A stretch of DNA of 64,000 nucleotides from Salegentibacter mishustinae (GTDB taxonomy: Bacteria > Bacteroidota > Bacteroidia > Flavobacteriales > Flavobacteriaceae). Positions 9,174-19,914 of this stretch are shown here, one piece after another. The notes beneath the pieces were generated by a model, which saw only the letters and a program-made list of their open reading frames with translations, was not told where the DNA came from and did not search any database. The stretch's first letter is position 1. Each line of letters starts with the position of its first letter. The position numbers and the translations under genes were made by a program. Location of the stretch: positions 372,001 through 436,000 of the forward strand of contig NZ_LLKN01000002.1 in the NCBI RefSeq assembly GCF_002900095.1. Reading direction: 5' to 3'.

Positions 9174-9545
9174 TTATACGTGCTGATCTACCAAAATTGC
9201 ATTGCCATCAGGATCTAAAACCACGAAACTTCCGGGACCCGAAGTATTTTCATCGGCTTCGCTTTCAAAACTCACTCCTTCCTCTTTTAAATTTTTCTGA
9301 ATTTCCCTAACATCATCAAATTCATCTAACTTATTGGCACTGGCATCCCAGCCCGGATTAAAAGTGAGAATATTATTTTCGAACATCCCCTGAAACAAAC
9401 CAATTAAGGAATCTCCATTCTTCATAATAAAATAATTCTTTTCAAAATCTCCGGCAAAAACCCGGAACCCCAGCTTTTCATAAAACGCCTTTGAAGCCTT
9501 AAGATCTTTCACGCTAAGACTTACTGAAAATGCACCTAATTTCAT
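9174..9545 (-). CDS. VOC (glyoxalase/bleomycin-resistance fold) family protein
   Basis: The 123-aa protein starts MKLGAFSVSLSVKDL and shows the VOC pattern: SKAFYEKLGFRVF in the first half and GPGSFVVLDPDGNAILVDQH at the C terminus. Members are glyoxalases, dioxygenases, isomerases or resistance proteins, and this short single-domain form usually has no assigned substrate. It probably forms a two-gene unit with the downstream HHE protein. A terminator hairpin separates it from the upstream GH97 gene. Confidence 0.85.
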   Translation of the reverse strand: MKLGAFSVSLSVKDLKASKAFYEKLGFRVFAGDFEKNYFIMKNGDSLIGLFQGMFENNILTFNPGWDASANKLDEFDDVREIQKNLKEEGVSFESEADENTSGPGSFVVLDPDGNAILVDQHV

Positions 9546-9629
9546 AATTCTTGTTTTTAAATTATTCTGATAACTAAAGCTAAGCTTCCTTGATAAAGCT
9601 ATAAATTATTTCTTGATTTATAATAAAAT

Positions 9630-9657
9630 AAAACCCCCGCCAAATTGACGAGGGTTT
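9630..9657 (-). terminator. Intrinsic terminator after the GH97 gene
   Basis: On the minus strand AAACCCTCG pairs with the later GCGGGGGTTT, and the stem is followed by TTTTATTTTATT. It sits 60 bp beyond the GH97 stop and before the VOC gene, so it should end the GH97 transcript. Confidence 0.75.
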
Positions 9658-9715
9658 CATATTATTGAAGCTTTTGCAGTATACAATCTACATTATACAG
9701 TAATACATTTTTTAA

Positions 9716-11895
<2,180 letters not shown>

Positions 11896-11939
11896 AGGTT
11901 TTATGTTTTTCGAGGAAATTAAAGGTTCTGAAACTATTC

Positions 11940-12200
11940 TTAAGAAGCTAACATTTTGAAAAGCTCTTCGTCAATCTTAGCATTTTCATTTCGGTGATAC
12001 TTGTTCAGCAAATTTGCTATTAATTCGCCTATCGCATCCTGGCGATCTTCAGATTTATTCATAAACTGGATTTTTCCCCACCCACGAATATCGCAAACCA
12101 TTAAACCTTTGGCGTCCCAAATTGTTTGTTGCTTCGCATCGTAATGCACAGGAAACTTTAAGGTATCCAAAGCTAAATTGTTCTTTTCACTTAAATTCAT
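11940..12200 (-). CDS. Small conserved hypothetical protein
   Basis: The 86-aa product contains a stretch reading VHYDAKQQTIWDAKGLMVCD, then DIRGWGKIQ and a helical C-terminal half. I do not recognise a named domain. It appears soluble, with no signal peptide. The start at 12200 (MNLSEKNN) was preferred to the longer frame because the earlier candidate start at 12230 lies in a -7 box, TAATTTTG (12235-12228). It is monocistronic, between GH97 and a long intergenic region. Confidence 0.65.
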   Translation of the reverse strand: MNLSEKNNLALDTLKFPVHYDAKQQTIWDAKGLMVCDIRGWGKIQFMNKSEDRQDAIGELIANLLNKYHRNENAKIDEELFKMLAS

Positions 12201-12397
12201 AATCAATTTTTTACAATTATTTTTATGCAAAATTAGACGGAACCATCGTGAGATATGTTATTTAAAAATTAAGGCTTAGCCCTTGGTTTTTAAGCAAATG
12301 TTAAGTTGAATTCTAATGCTTTCTCATAATAAAAACTTAGTATTTACTTGACCTTCGTTTAACTTAAATAGAACTGAACTGATCTATTTTTGCTATA

Positions 12398-12453
12398 TAT
12401 ATTTGGGTTACAAAGGGGGCAATTCTGAAATGAAAGTCAATCCCCCTTTTTTT
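12398..12453 (+). ncRNA. Candidate tiny RNA: promoter immediately followed by a hairpin terminator
   Basis: TATATTTG (12398-12405) is a full -7 box. Six bases on, AAAGGGGG (12412-12419) begins an 8-bp stem closed by CCCCCTTT and a T7 run. The whole predicted transcript would be about 40-45 nt. No coding sequence lies inside, and the next gene starts about 270 bp away. It could be a small RNA, an attenuator, or a remnant. Confidence 0.4.
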
Positions 12454-12570
12454 ATGGCATATTTTTTAAGGTTCTAAATCGCTTAAAACAATCCTAACTG
12501 CAACTTATCAGCTTATAAACTCCCATTAAGCAAATATTCTGTTCCAGGGAATTTATTAACTTTACTCCAT

Positions 12571-12660
12571 AATCGAGATTAAATGAGCTGTACCAAAACA
12601 TCGGGATGCCTCGAAATCAAATTATATTTTTAAATAATAATGCTTCGCGAGCTTGCTCTG
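12571..12660 (+). repeat. Degenerate dispersed intergenic repeat, copy 1
   Basis: The segment carries ATAATCGAGATTAAATG near 12571 and AATGCTTCGCGAGC near 12647. Both have close matches, in adjacent order, in the minus strand at 47762-47820. The copy here is broken up by unrelated bases. Confidence 0.45.
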
Positions 12661-12721
12661 AGGTAGTTTACTTTATAGCCTATTCAAAGGCTTTCCAATT
12701 TCCGAATTAAAAAAATCATCT

Positions 12722-13327
12722 TTGAGTAAGAAATTCATTTACAAAACCTGTGGAGTTATTGGTATTTTAGGCTGTGTAGCTGTATTGGCAACCGATCTTA
12801 TTGGAATTGCACTCCATGAAGCACATAATCCCATTAAAAACACGATTAGCATGTTGGCCATAGGTAAATATGGATGGATCCAGGATTTGGGATTAGATAT
12901 TTTGGCTATTGGTTTTCTTGCGCTTGCCATTGGATTTTATAGCTGGAAAAGCTCCGGCACAAAATGGATTATAGGCCTCATTATACTTGTTCTAATAAGC
13001 GTAGACCTCATCTTAATCGCTGAACATAACCAGTATGCCGGAAGACCGGGTGATAAAATACATCGCAAGCTAGTTTATGCCCTGGCCCTTCTATTCCCCG
13101 CACTTGTTCTTCTAATAAGTTTTGATCTAAAATCATTAAAACCTTATCTTAAAAAATTCTCTTTTTGGATTGCAGGTTTATGGCTGGTTCTTGCGCCACT
13201 TTTACCTCTAGTGCCAGATTCTATAAATGGTGCCTACGAACGCTTGGTGTGCGCCCTGATCGTAATTTGGCTGGGTACAGTCTCTTATAATTTGATCTAT
13301 GCTTATAGGAAGACTGAAAAAAGTTAA
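12722..13327 (+). CDS. DUF998-like integral membrane protein
   Basis: The 201-aa protein has about six membrane helices. It opens with a helix containing GVIGILGCVAVLATD, followed by HEAHNPIKNTISMLAIGKYGW, which matches the start of DUF998 proteins (function unknown). Later loops contain AEHNQYAGRPGDKIHRK. The start is a TTG at 12722, giving MSKKFIY. There is no in-frame ATG before residue 44, so TTG is likely although its bases resemble a -7 box (CATCTTTG). It is a single gene, convergent with lpd. Confidence 0.75.
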   Translation: MSKKFIYKTCGVIGILGCVAVLATDLIGIALHEAHNPIKNTISMLAIGKYGWIQDLGLDILAIGFLALAIGFYSWKSSGTKWIIGLIILVLISVDLILIAEHNQYAGRPGDKIHRKLVYALALLFPALVLLISFDLKSLKPYLKKFSFWIAGLWLVLAPLLPLVPDSINGAYERLVCALIVIWLGTVSYNLIYAYRKTEKS

Positions 13328-13394
13328 TCCCGATAAATTCAACCTTAATTAATTAAGGAATATTTACTTTGAATTTTTCAAAAAATTCGAAACG

Positions 13395-14804
13395 TTACGA
13401 CTTTTTATAATGCGTAGCACCTCCGTAAAATAACTCGGCGCTTTCCATTATAGTTTCTGAAAGAGTAGGATGCGGATGAATAGTTAGCGATAAATCACTG
13501 GCTGTACTTCCCATCTCAATTGCCAAAGCGATCTCCGGAATTAAACTTCCGGCATTTTTCCCGGCTACGGCGCCACCTAAAATCACTTCTGTTTCCTTAT
13601 CTATTAAAAGCTTAGTCAAGCCTGTATTTTCCCCAATAGCAACAGCCCTTCCCGAAGCAGACCAGGGGAATTTTACAACTTTCACATTTTTATTTTTTTC
13701 TTTTACCTCTTCTTCAGTGAGACCACACCAGACGAGTTCGGGATTGGTAAATACAATTGCCGGAATTACCTTAGGATCGTAGGCAGCTCCTTTTTTCCCT
13801 GCTATCACTTCTGCAGCAATTCTGCCTTCGTGACTTGCTTTATGCGCCAACATAGGTTCTCCGGTAATATCTCCAATTGCAAAAATGTGCTCCAATTTTG
13901 TTCGGCGTTTATCATCTACTTCCAGGAATCCTTTTTTATTGGCCGAAATTCCCAGTGCTTTCAAACCCAGATTTTGTGTATTTGGCTTTCTACCAACAGC
14001 TACCAATACACAATCAAATTTTTTGCTCTGCTCTTCTTTCTTTCCTTTCAAAGAAACCTTCACTCCTTTTTTGGTGATCTTCACTTTCTCTACTTTAGTT
14101 TCAAAAAAGACATTTTTAAAAGCTTCACTTTTTTCAAAAACCTTAACCAGGTCTCGATCTGCCCCGGGTAAAAATCCCGGTGTCATTTCGGCTATAGAAA
14201 CCTTTGTACCCAAAGCAGCATAAACGCTACCAAGTTCAAGGCCTATATAACCACCACCAACGACTAACATTTTTTTGGGTAATTCCTTAAGTTCCAATGC
14301 ATCGGTAGCATCCCAAATTTTTTCATGGTCTATCTCCAGTTCTGGTAAGCCTACCGCAGAAGAACCAGTGGCAATAATCACTTTTTCAAAACTCAAACCT
14401 GAAGTTTTCCCTTTATTATCGGTCACTTCCAGCTCATTCTTGCCGGTAAATTTGGCCTTTCCCTGGATGTATTCAATATTCCTGGCTTTGCTTAATTGTC
14501 CTAAGCCTTCTGTAAGTTTTTTAACCACCTTCTCTTTCCAGCTTGCAACTTTTTTAATGTCAATTTTTGGCTCTTCAAATTTCATCCCCCATTTTGAAGC
14601 CTGCATAGCCTCTTCTTTGGTTTTTGCCAGGTGTAAAAGTGCCTTGGAAGGAATACAACCTCGATAAAGACAAACTCCACCGGGATTCACTTCAGGATCA
14701 ATAAGCGTAACTTTTATTCCGAGATCTGCTGCGTGAAAAGCCGCAGCGTATCCTCCAGGACCGGCGCCAATAATCACGAGTTCTTTTTTATCTTTTTTTG
14801 CCAT
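13395..14804 (-). CDS. lpdA: Dihydrolipoyl dehydrogenase (E3)
   Basis: E3 reoxidises the dihydrolipoyl arm of E2 using FAD and NAD+. The 469-aa protein has the FAD-binding GAGPGGYAA (13-21), the redox-active disulfide C45-x4-C50 in GGVCLYRGCIPSK, the NAD-binding GGGYIGLE, the second FAD motif AIGDITG and the C-terminal HPHPTLSE active-site histidine. The disulfide loop reads CLYRGC rather than the commoner CLNVGC. It is the last gene of aceE-aceF-lpdA, 17 bp after aceF, so it probably belongs to the pyruvate dehydrogenase complex. Confidence 0.96.
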   Translation of the reverse strand: MAKKDKKELVIIGAGPGGYAAAFHAADLGIKVTLIDPEVNPGGVCLYRGCIPSKALLHLAKTKEEAMQASKWGMKFEEPKIDIKKVASWKEKVVKKLTEGLGQLSKARNIEYIQGKAKFTGKNELEVTDNKGKTSGLSFEKVIIATGSSAVGLPELEIDHEKIWDATDALELKELPKKMLVVGGGYIGLELGSVYAALGTKVSIAEMTPGFLPGADRDLVKVFEKSEAFKNVFFETKVEKVKITKKGVKVSLKGKKEEQSKKFDCVLVAVGRKPNTQNLGLKALGISANKKGFLEVDDKRRTKLEHIFAIGDITGEPMLAHKASHEGRIAAEVIAGKKGAAYDPKVIPAIVFTNPELVWCGLTEEEVKEKNKNVKVVKFPWSASGRAVAIGENTGLTKLLIDKETEVILGGAVAGKNAGSLIPEIALAIEMGSTASDLSLTIHPHPTLSETIMESAELFYGGATHYKKS

Positions 14805-14821
14805 TATTTTTAAGATTTAGA

Positions 14822-16207
14822 TTAGCCCAAAAGCGCTTCGTATGGGTCTTCCAGTGCTTTTACCAGCCAATTCATAAAACCAGCTCCATCTGCACCATCT
14901 ATTAGACGATGATCGTAAGATAAACTAAGCGGAAGTATACTACGAGGTTCAAACTTACCATCTATATAAACCGGTTTGGTAGTTGCCCGGGAAATACCGA
15001 GAATCGCAACCTGCGGATGGTAGACGATGGGTGTAAAATTAGTACCTCCAATACCGCCAAGGTTCGAGATAGAAAAATTGCCTCCTTCCATATCTTCTTT
15101 AGATAGTTTTTGTTCCCGAGCTTTTTCTGCTATTTCTGAAATTTCTACCGAGAGATCCTTGATGCTTTTTTGATCTGCATTTTTAATTACCGGCACTAAA
15201 AGTCCCTCTTCTGTAGCCACTGCAATATTGATATTTACATATTTTTTAAGGATCATTTCTTCCTTATCCATATCTATACTCGCATTGAATGTTGGAAACT
15301 TATGCAAAGCTGTAGCCACAATCTTGGTAAGTATGGCTGTTAGTGTGAGTTTACCTCCGGCTTTTTCAACTTTCTCATTATGATCTTCTATATAGGTTTC
15401 TACTCCAGAAATATCAGCTTCTCCAAACTGAAACACATGCGGAATAGATTGCCAGGAAGCCAATACATTTTTGGCTGTGGTTTTTTTAATACTATTTAGT
15501 GGTTTAGTTTCTACCGCTCCCCACTTACTAAAATCGGGTAATTTAGCTTGGCCGGAACTGCTCTTTGTACTACCGCCTTCTTTGTACTTTTTAACATCTT
15601 TATCTGTAATTCTTCCACTTTCGCCGCTACCATTTATTTCTTTTAAATTCACGCCAAGTTCCCGAGCTAATCGCCTTACTCCAGGAGAAGCATAGACTTC
15701 GTTTGAAGATGCTTCATCGGTATCCTTATCTTTTTTAGACTTAGTGTCTTTATTTTTTTTCTTCTCATCTCCGTCCTTTTCATCCTCATTCTCATCATCT
15801 TCTTCCTGCTCGTCATCTTTTTCCTCAGACTTGGATTCGTCTTTTTTATTTTCTTCAGAATCGGAATCATCTTCGTTTCTTTCAGATTCTTCCTTTTTCT
15901 TTTTTGAAGTATCCTTTTCTTTATCTGTAGTTTCCTTTTCCTCTTTTTCTTCTGAATCCTCATCATCATCGTCATCTTTCAGGATAATGATAACATCGCC
16001 CACGTTCACTTCATCACCTTCGCTAACCTTTATTTCTTTAATTGTACCTCCTGAAGTAGCAGGAACTTCAGCCGTAGCTTTATCTGTTTCTACTGAAATC
16101 ACCGACTGATCTTCTTCAATTTTATCTCCCTTAGAAACCAGGATTTCTGAAATAACAGCGGTCTCTACACCTTCAGATATTTGCGGAACTTTTATCTCTT
16201 TTGCCAT
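14822..16207 (-). CDS. aceF: Dihydrolipoamide acetyltransferase (E2 of pyruvate dehydrogenase)
   Basis: E2 carries acetyl groups on lipoyl-lysine and passes them to CoA. The 461-aa protein has one lipoyl domain (about 1-78, lipoyl Lys43 in TDKA), a long linker (about 79-168), a peripheral subunit-binding domain (about 171-207, SPGVRRLARELGV) and the catalytic domain with SYDHRLIDGADG (active His433). The linker is odd. Instead of the usual Ala/Pro-rich hinge it is about 90 residues almost entirely Asp, Glu, Lys and Ser. Only one lipoyl domain is present, against three in Escherichia coli. It sits 11 bp after aceE. Confidence 0.95.
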   Translation of the reverse strand: MAKEIKVPQISEGVETAVISEILVSKGDKIEEDQSVISVETDKATAEVPATSGGTIKEIKVSEGDEVNVGDVIIILKDDDDDEDSEEKEEKETTDKEKDTSKKKKEESERNEDDSDSEENKKDESKSEEKDDEQEEDDENEDEKDGDEKKKNKDTKSKKDKDTDEASSNEVYASPGVRRLARELGVNLKEINGSGESGRITDKDVKKYKEGGSTKSSSGQAKLPDFSKWGAVETKPLNSIKKTTAKNVLASWQSIPHVFQFGEADISGVETYIEDHNEKVEKAGGKLTLTAILTKIVATALHKFPTFNASIDMDKEEMILKKYVNINIAVATEEGLLVPVIKNADQKSIKDLSVEISEIAEKAREQKLSKEDMEGGNFSISNLGGIGGTNFTPIVYHPQVAILGISRATTKPVYIDGKFEPRSILPLSLSYDHRLIDGADGAGFMNWLVKALEDPYEALLG

Positions 16208-16218
16208 AATTCAATTTT

Positions 16219-18882
16219 TTAAGCCGTTCTTGGATTGGTCTTTTGTGGATCTATATTTAATTTTTTAGCTGCTTTTTTCAATTCTTCCATGCTAATTTGA
16301 TTTTGTTTAGCAAGGCCATATAAGGCTGCATAAGCAATATGTGAAGCATCGATCTCGAAGAAAGCACGCAGAGCTTCCCTATTATCACTCCTGCCGAACC
16401 CATCGGCACCCAAGCTAATAAGCTCATCGGGAAAATAGGAAGCAAGGCTTTCGGGAAGCGCCTTTACAAAATCTGAAGCGGCTACAAAAGTTCCCTGTTC
16501 ACCTTGAAGTTGTTGTTCTATATAATTTTCTTCCTTATTCACCTGCCCTTTTAGACGGTTGCTACGTTCGGTATCAATAGCATTATCGTACAGATTTTTA
16601 TAACTCGTAATACTCCAGATATCTGCACCCACATCAAATTTATCTTCCAAAATTTCAGCGGCTTCCAATACCTCTTTCATAATTGCACCGCTACCAAATA
16701 AATGCGCCTTCTTTTTCTTTTTACGTGTTTTAGATTTTCTGAATTTGTAAAGTCCGTTAATAATGGCTTCCCGATTCACATCATCCGGCATTTCGGGCAT
16801 AGGATAGGTATCGTTACCTATGGTGATATAATAGAACAGGTCTTTGTTTTCTATATACATGGCCTTAATCCCTTCTTCTACAATAACAGCCAGTTCGTAA
16901 GCAAAAGCGGGATCATAAGCTTTTAAATTAGGAAACGCCAACGCGTATAAATGACTTTGACCATCCTGATGTTGTAAACCTTCTCCCGGAATACTGGTTC
17001 TCCCTGAAATACCGCCCATAAGAAAACCTTTTGCACCTGCATCTGCCGCAGCCCACATTAGATCGCCGGTTCTTTGAAAACCAAACATGGAATAGAAAAA
17101 ATAAAACGGAATGGTATTGATACCATGGGTTAAGTAAGTAGTTCCTGCCGCAATAAATTCGGCCATACAACCAGATTCGGTAATCCCTTCTTCCATTATT
17201 GCGCCATTTTTGGCTTCCTTATAATAGAGCAAACTTTCTTCATCTACCGGATCATATTTTTGCCCATGCGGGGCGTATATTCCGGCTTGTCTAAAAAGAG
17301 ATTCCATTCCAAAAGTTCGGGATTCATCGGGAATAATTGGTACGATCAATTTTCCTAAATTTTTATCCTTCATCAATTTGCTTAAGATCTGCACCATGGC
17401 CATAGTAGTAGCCACTTCATCTTCGCCCGATCCTTCTAAAAAACTTTCAAAGATTTTCACATCAGGAGCCTTTAATTTTGAGCTTCTGTCTTTTCGCTGC
17501 GGAATAAAACCACCAAGGTCTTTTCGTTTTTTCTCAATGTATTTTAACTCTTCACTATCTTCTTTTGGTTTTATAAATGGAATTTTTTCCAGGTCTTTAT
17601 CTGAAACCGGCACCTTAAAAAAGTCTCTAAATTCTCCCAGCTGCTCTTTGTTGAATTTTTTGGTTTTATGCGAAACATTACTGGCCTCACCGGCACTGCC
17701 CTGGCCATAACCTTTAACGGTTTGAGCTAAAATAATACTGGGTTTTTCCTTTGTTTCTAATGCTACTTTATAGGCATTGTATATTTTTTCTGAATCGTGG
17801 CCACCACGCTTAAAATTCCCCAATTCTTCATCAGAATAATTTTCAACTAACTTCTTTAGGTCTTTATCACTTTCAAACAAATCTTTCCGCAAAAATTCTC
17901 CGTCGCTATAAGCGTATTTTTGAAGTTGTCCATCGGTAAGTTTGCCCAGTTTCTTGAGGAGTTTTCCGGTTTTATCCTTTTCAATAAGTTTATCCCATTG
18001 CTTTCCCCAAAGCAGTTTAATTACATTCCAGCCGGCACCTTTAAACAGACCTTCTAATTCCTGAATAAGCTTGGCATTACCACGCACAGGGCCATCTAAG
18101 CGTTGTAAATTACAATCTACCACAAAAATGAGATTATCCAGCTTATCTCTGGATGCGATATTAATAGCTCCCCGGGCTTCTACCTCGTCCATCTCACCAT
18201 CGCCAATAAATGCCCAAACTTTACTATTGTCTTCGTCAATAAGTCCGCGATTGTGGAGGTATTTATTAAATCTAGCACGATAAATAGCCTGGATGGGACC
18301 CAGGCCCATTGAAACCGTTGGATTGCTCCAAAAATTGGGCATTAAATGTGGGTGCGGATAAGAAGTAAGGCCTTTTTCAGATTGTACTTCGTGGCGAAAA
18401 TTTTCCAGATTCTTTTTTGTTAAGCGCCCCTCCATATAAGCTCTTGCATAAATCCCGGGAGAAGCGTGACCCTGGAAATAGATCTGGTCCTGTACATCAT
18501 TTTCAATCTTAAAAAAATGATGAAAGCCCACTTCCCAAAGTTGGGCAATTGAGGCATATGTAGAAATATGCCCACCAATTCCTTCATCAGCTTTATTGGC
18601 TTTTACCACCATGGCCATAGCGTTCCACCTAATATAAGCCAGGATCTTTTCTTCCAGTTCTAAATCGCCGGGATAATCCTCCTCTTTGTTATGTGAAATA
18701 GTATTATGATAGGGTGTGGTTAGCGTCTCGGGAAGCATTACATCATGTTTTTTGGCTTCTTCCTGTAAGATCTTTAGTAGTTCCTCTGCTCTTTTTGTAG
18801 ATTTATTTTCAATGATCCAGGTTAGCGAATCTATCCATTCCTGATTTTCCTGCTGGGTACTGTCTTTCTTACTATTGGCCAT
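16219..18882 (-). CDS. aceE: Pyruvate dehydrogenase E1, homodimeric type
   Basis: This E1 decarboxylates pyruvate using thiamine diphosphate and acetylates the lipoyl arm of E2. The 887-aa length matches the single-chain gammaproteobacterial AceE (about 886 aa), as do IGGHISTYAS (102-111), GDGEMDE (227-233) with the N258 side of the thiamine motif, and the PGEGLQHQDGQSH block. Many Flavobacteriia instead use a two-subunit alpha/beta E1, so transfer of the aceEF-lpd block is possible but unproven. It heads the three-gene operon, with a 257-bp intergenic region upstream. Confidence 0.96.
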   Translation of the reverse strand: MANSKKDSTQQENQEWIDSLTWIIENKSTKRAEELLKILQEEAKKHDVMLPETLTTPYHNTISHNKEEDYPGDLELEEKILAYIRWNAMAMVVKANKADEGIGGHISTYASIAQLWEVGFHHFFKIENDVQDQIYFQGHASPGIYARAYMEGRLTKKNLENFRHEVQSEKGLTSYPHPHLMPNFWSNPTVSMGLGPIQAIYRARFNKYLHNRGLIDEDNSKVWAFIGDGEMDEVEARGAINIASRDKLDNLIFVVDCNLQRLDGPVRGNAKLIQELEGLFKGAGWNVIKLLWGKQWDKLIEKDKTGKLLKKLGKLTDGQLQKYAYSDGEFLRKDLFESDKDLKKLVENYSDEELGNFKRGGHDSEKIYNAYKVALETKEKPSIILAQTVKGYGQGSAGEASNVSHKTKKFNKEQLGEFRDFFKVPVSDKDLEKIPFIKPKEDSEELKYIEKKRKDLGGFIPQRKDRSSKLKAPDVKIFESFLEGSGEDEVATTMAMVQILSKLMKDKNLGKLIVPIIPDESRTFGMESLFRQAGIYAPHGQKYDPVDEESLLYYKEAKNGAIMEEGITESGCMAEFIAAGTTYLTHGINTIPFYFFYSMFGFQRTGDLMWAAADAGAKGFLMGGISGRTSIPGEGLQHQDGQSHLYALAFPNLKAYDPAFAYELAVIVEEGIKAMYIENKDLFYYITIGNDTYPMPEMPDDVNREAIINGLYKFRKSKTRKKKKKAHLFGSGAIMKEVLEAAEILEDKFDVGADIWSITSYKNLYDNAIDTERSNRLKGQVNKEENYIEQQLQGEQGTFVAASDFVKALPESLASYFPDELISLGADGFGRSDNREALRAFFEIDASHIAYAALYGLAKQNQISMEELKKAAKKLNIDPQKTNPRTA

Positions 18883-19087
18883 AAGTTATTTATTGATTTC
18901 AAAAGAGATGGTTGAAGTCTTGATGAACTATTAAAAAGGAAATAAACTCAAGCAAAATTTATTACTGAAGAGTTAATTCCAAATTCAATTTAAAAAATAA
19001 CAGGTTTAACTTCAATTGATTAACATAAGATTATCTCCAGATGTTAAAAATTCGAAAGTAGGGCAGTCGTAAATCACCAGGTAAAAA

Positions 19088-19116
19088 AAAATGCCACCCG
19101 TTATCAGGCAGCATTT
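19088..19116 (-). terminator. Terminator after the 224-aa protein gene
   Basis: On the minus strand AAATGCTGCC pairs (with two G-U pairs) with GGGTGGCATTT, followed by nine Ts. It lies about 25 bp past the stop codon of the gene at 19140. Confidence 0.75.
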
Positions 19117-19139
19117 AGTATTCTAAATTTTTAATTCAG

Positions 19140-19814
19140 TTATTTATCTGAATCCTCTTCGTCCTCTATTTCCTTCTCCCATTCTGAAGCTATCACCTCT
19201 TCTTTTTTAATAAGGTTTCCGGAAGTTGTTATTTTGAAATGATCATTTTCTGAAACTTCTAAATTCCAGATAATATTTTCAGCCTCGGGAAATTCCGCAT
19301 CTCCGTTCATTTGTTCTTCAAACAATCTTTTCACGATATTCCTGTCTGACAAGCCATCATTCAACAACCTCAACACCGATTTTTTGCTCAGTTTAGAATC
19401 AGCAGCCTCATTTACCGAAGTAATGGAACAATGAATAATTGTAGCGCTGGAACTCGGAAACTTGCCATTAAAAGCTTTAAAAAGTAATTGATTTACGTGG
19501 AATAAAGGAGCTTGCAATTCCATTTCAGGATATTCTTCACAAACTGTATCTATCAACATATCGTTGGAGATCTGCTCAATTTGTCCTTCAGAGAGTTGCT
19601 CTCCAAGCTTATATTCCAACACTAATTTTGCCGCTTCAGAAGGTTCAAAATCTGATATAGCCATAAATAATAGCTCTCTCAAATTTTCAGGATCAGAATC
19701 TTCAGCGTCTGGAAAATCGAATTTTTTGAGTAATTGAATATAATCTTCCTTCGTCCAATATTCCCTAACCTCATCTACATTACTTACTTTCTCTATGCTT
19801 ATTTTATATTTCAT
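19140..19814 (-). CDS. Hypothetical acidic protein
   Basis: The 224-aa product has no signal peptide or membrane helix, is rich in Glu and Asp, and ends in the acidic tail EKEIEDEEDSDK. I recognise no domain. Predicted helices dominate the first half, and a central stretch (SSATIIHCSITSVNEAADS) is more strand-like. It is flanked by aceE upstream in map order and the flavoprotein gene, but has its own terminator, so it is probably a single-gene unit. Confidence 0.6.
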   Translation of the reverse strand: MKYKISIEKVSNVDEVREYWTKEDYIQLLKKFDFPDAEDSDPENLRELLFMAISDFEPSEAAKLVLEYKLGEQLSEGQIEQISNDMLIDTVCEEYPEMELQAPLFHVNQLLFKAFNGKFPSSSATIIHCSITSVNEAADSKLSKKSVLRLLNDGLSDRNIVKRLFEEQMNGDAEFPEAENIIWNLEVSENDHFKITTSGNLIKKEEVIASEWEKEIEDEEDSDK

Positions 19815-19914
19815 CTTGATTTTTTATTCGGTTGTAAAACAGTATTATACCGTCTTTAGCATGATAATCATTTTCTACAACTTAATAGATGAAATTCCAG
19901 ACTTTTAATCAATT

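Larger units (their letters stand above)
12201..12721. other. 520-bp region without a protein gene
   Basis: The left end holds the promoter of the 86-aa gene. The middle holds a plus-strand promoter directly followed by a terminator-like hairpin (12398-12453). The right end (about 12570-12660) holds a degenerate dispersed repeat also seen near 47.8 kb. I found no convincing small reading frame in the rest. Confidence 0.6.

Noticed and set aside
15676-16109. Long reading frames opposite and beside the aceF linker
   Set aside because: They are Lys/Met- or Ser/Phe-rich frames produced by the repetitive acidic-linker codons. No start context or family match.
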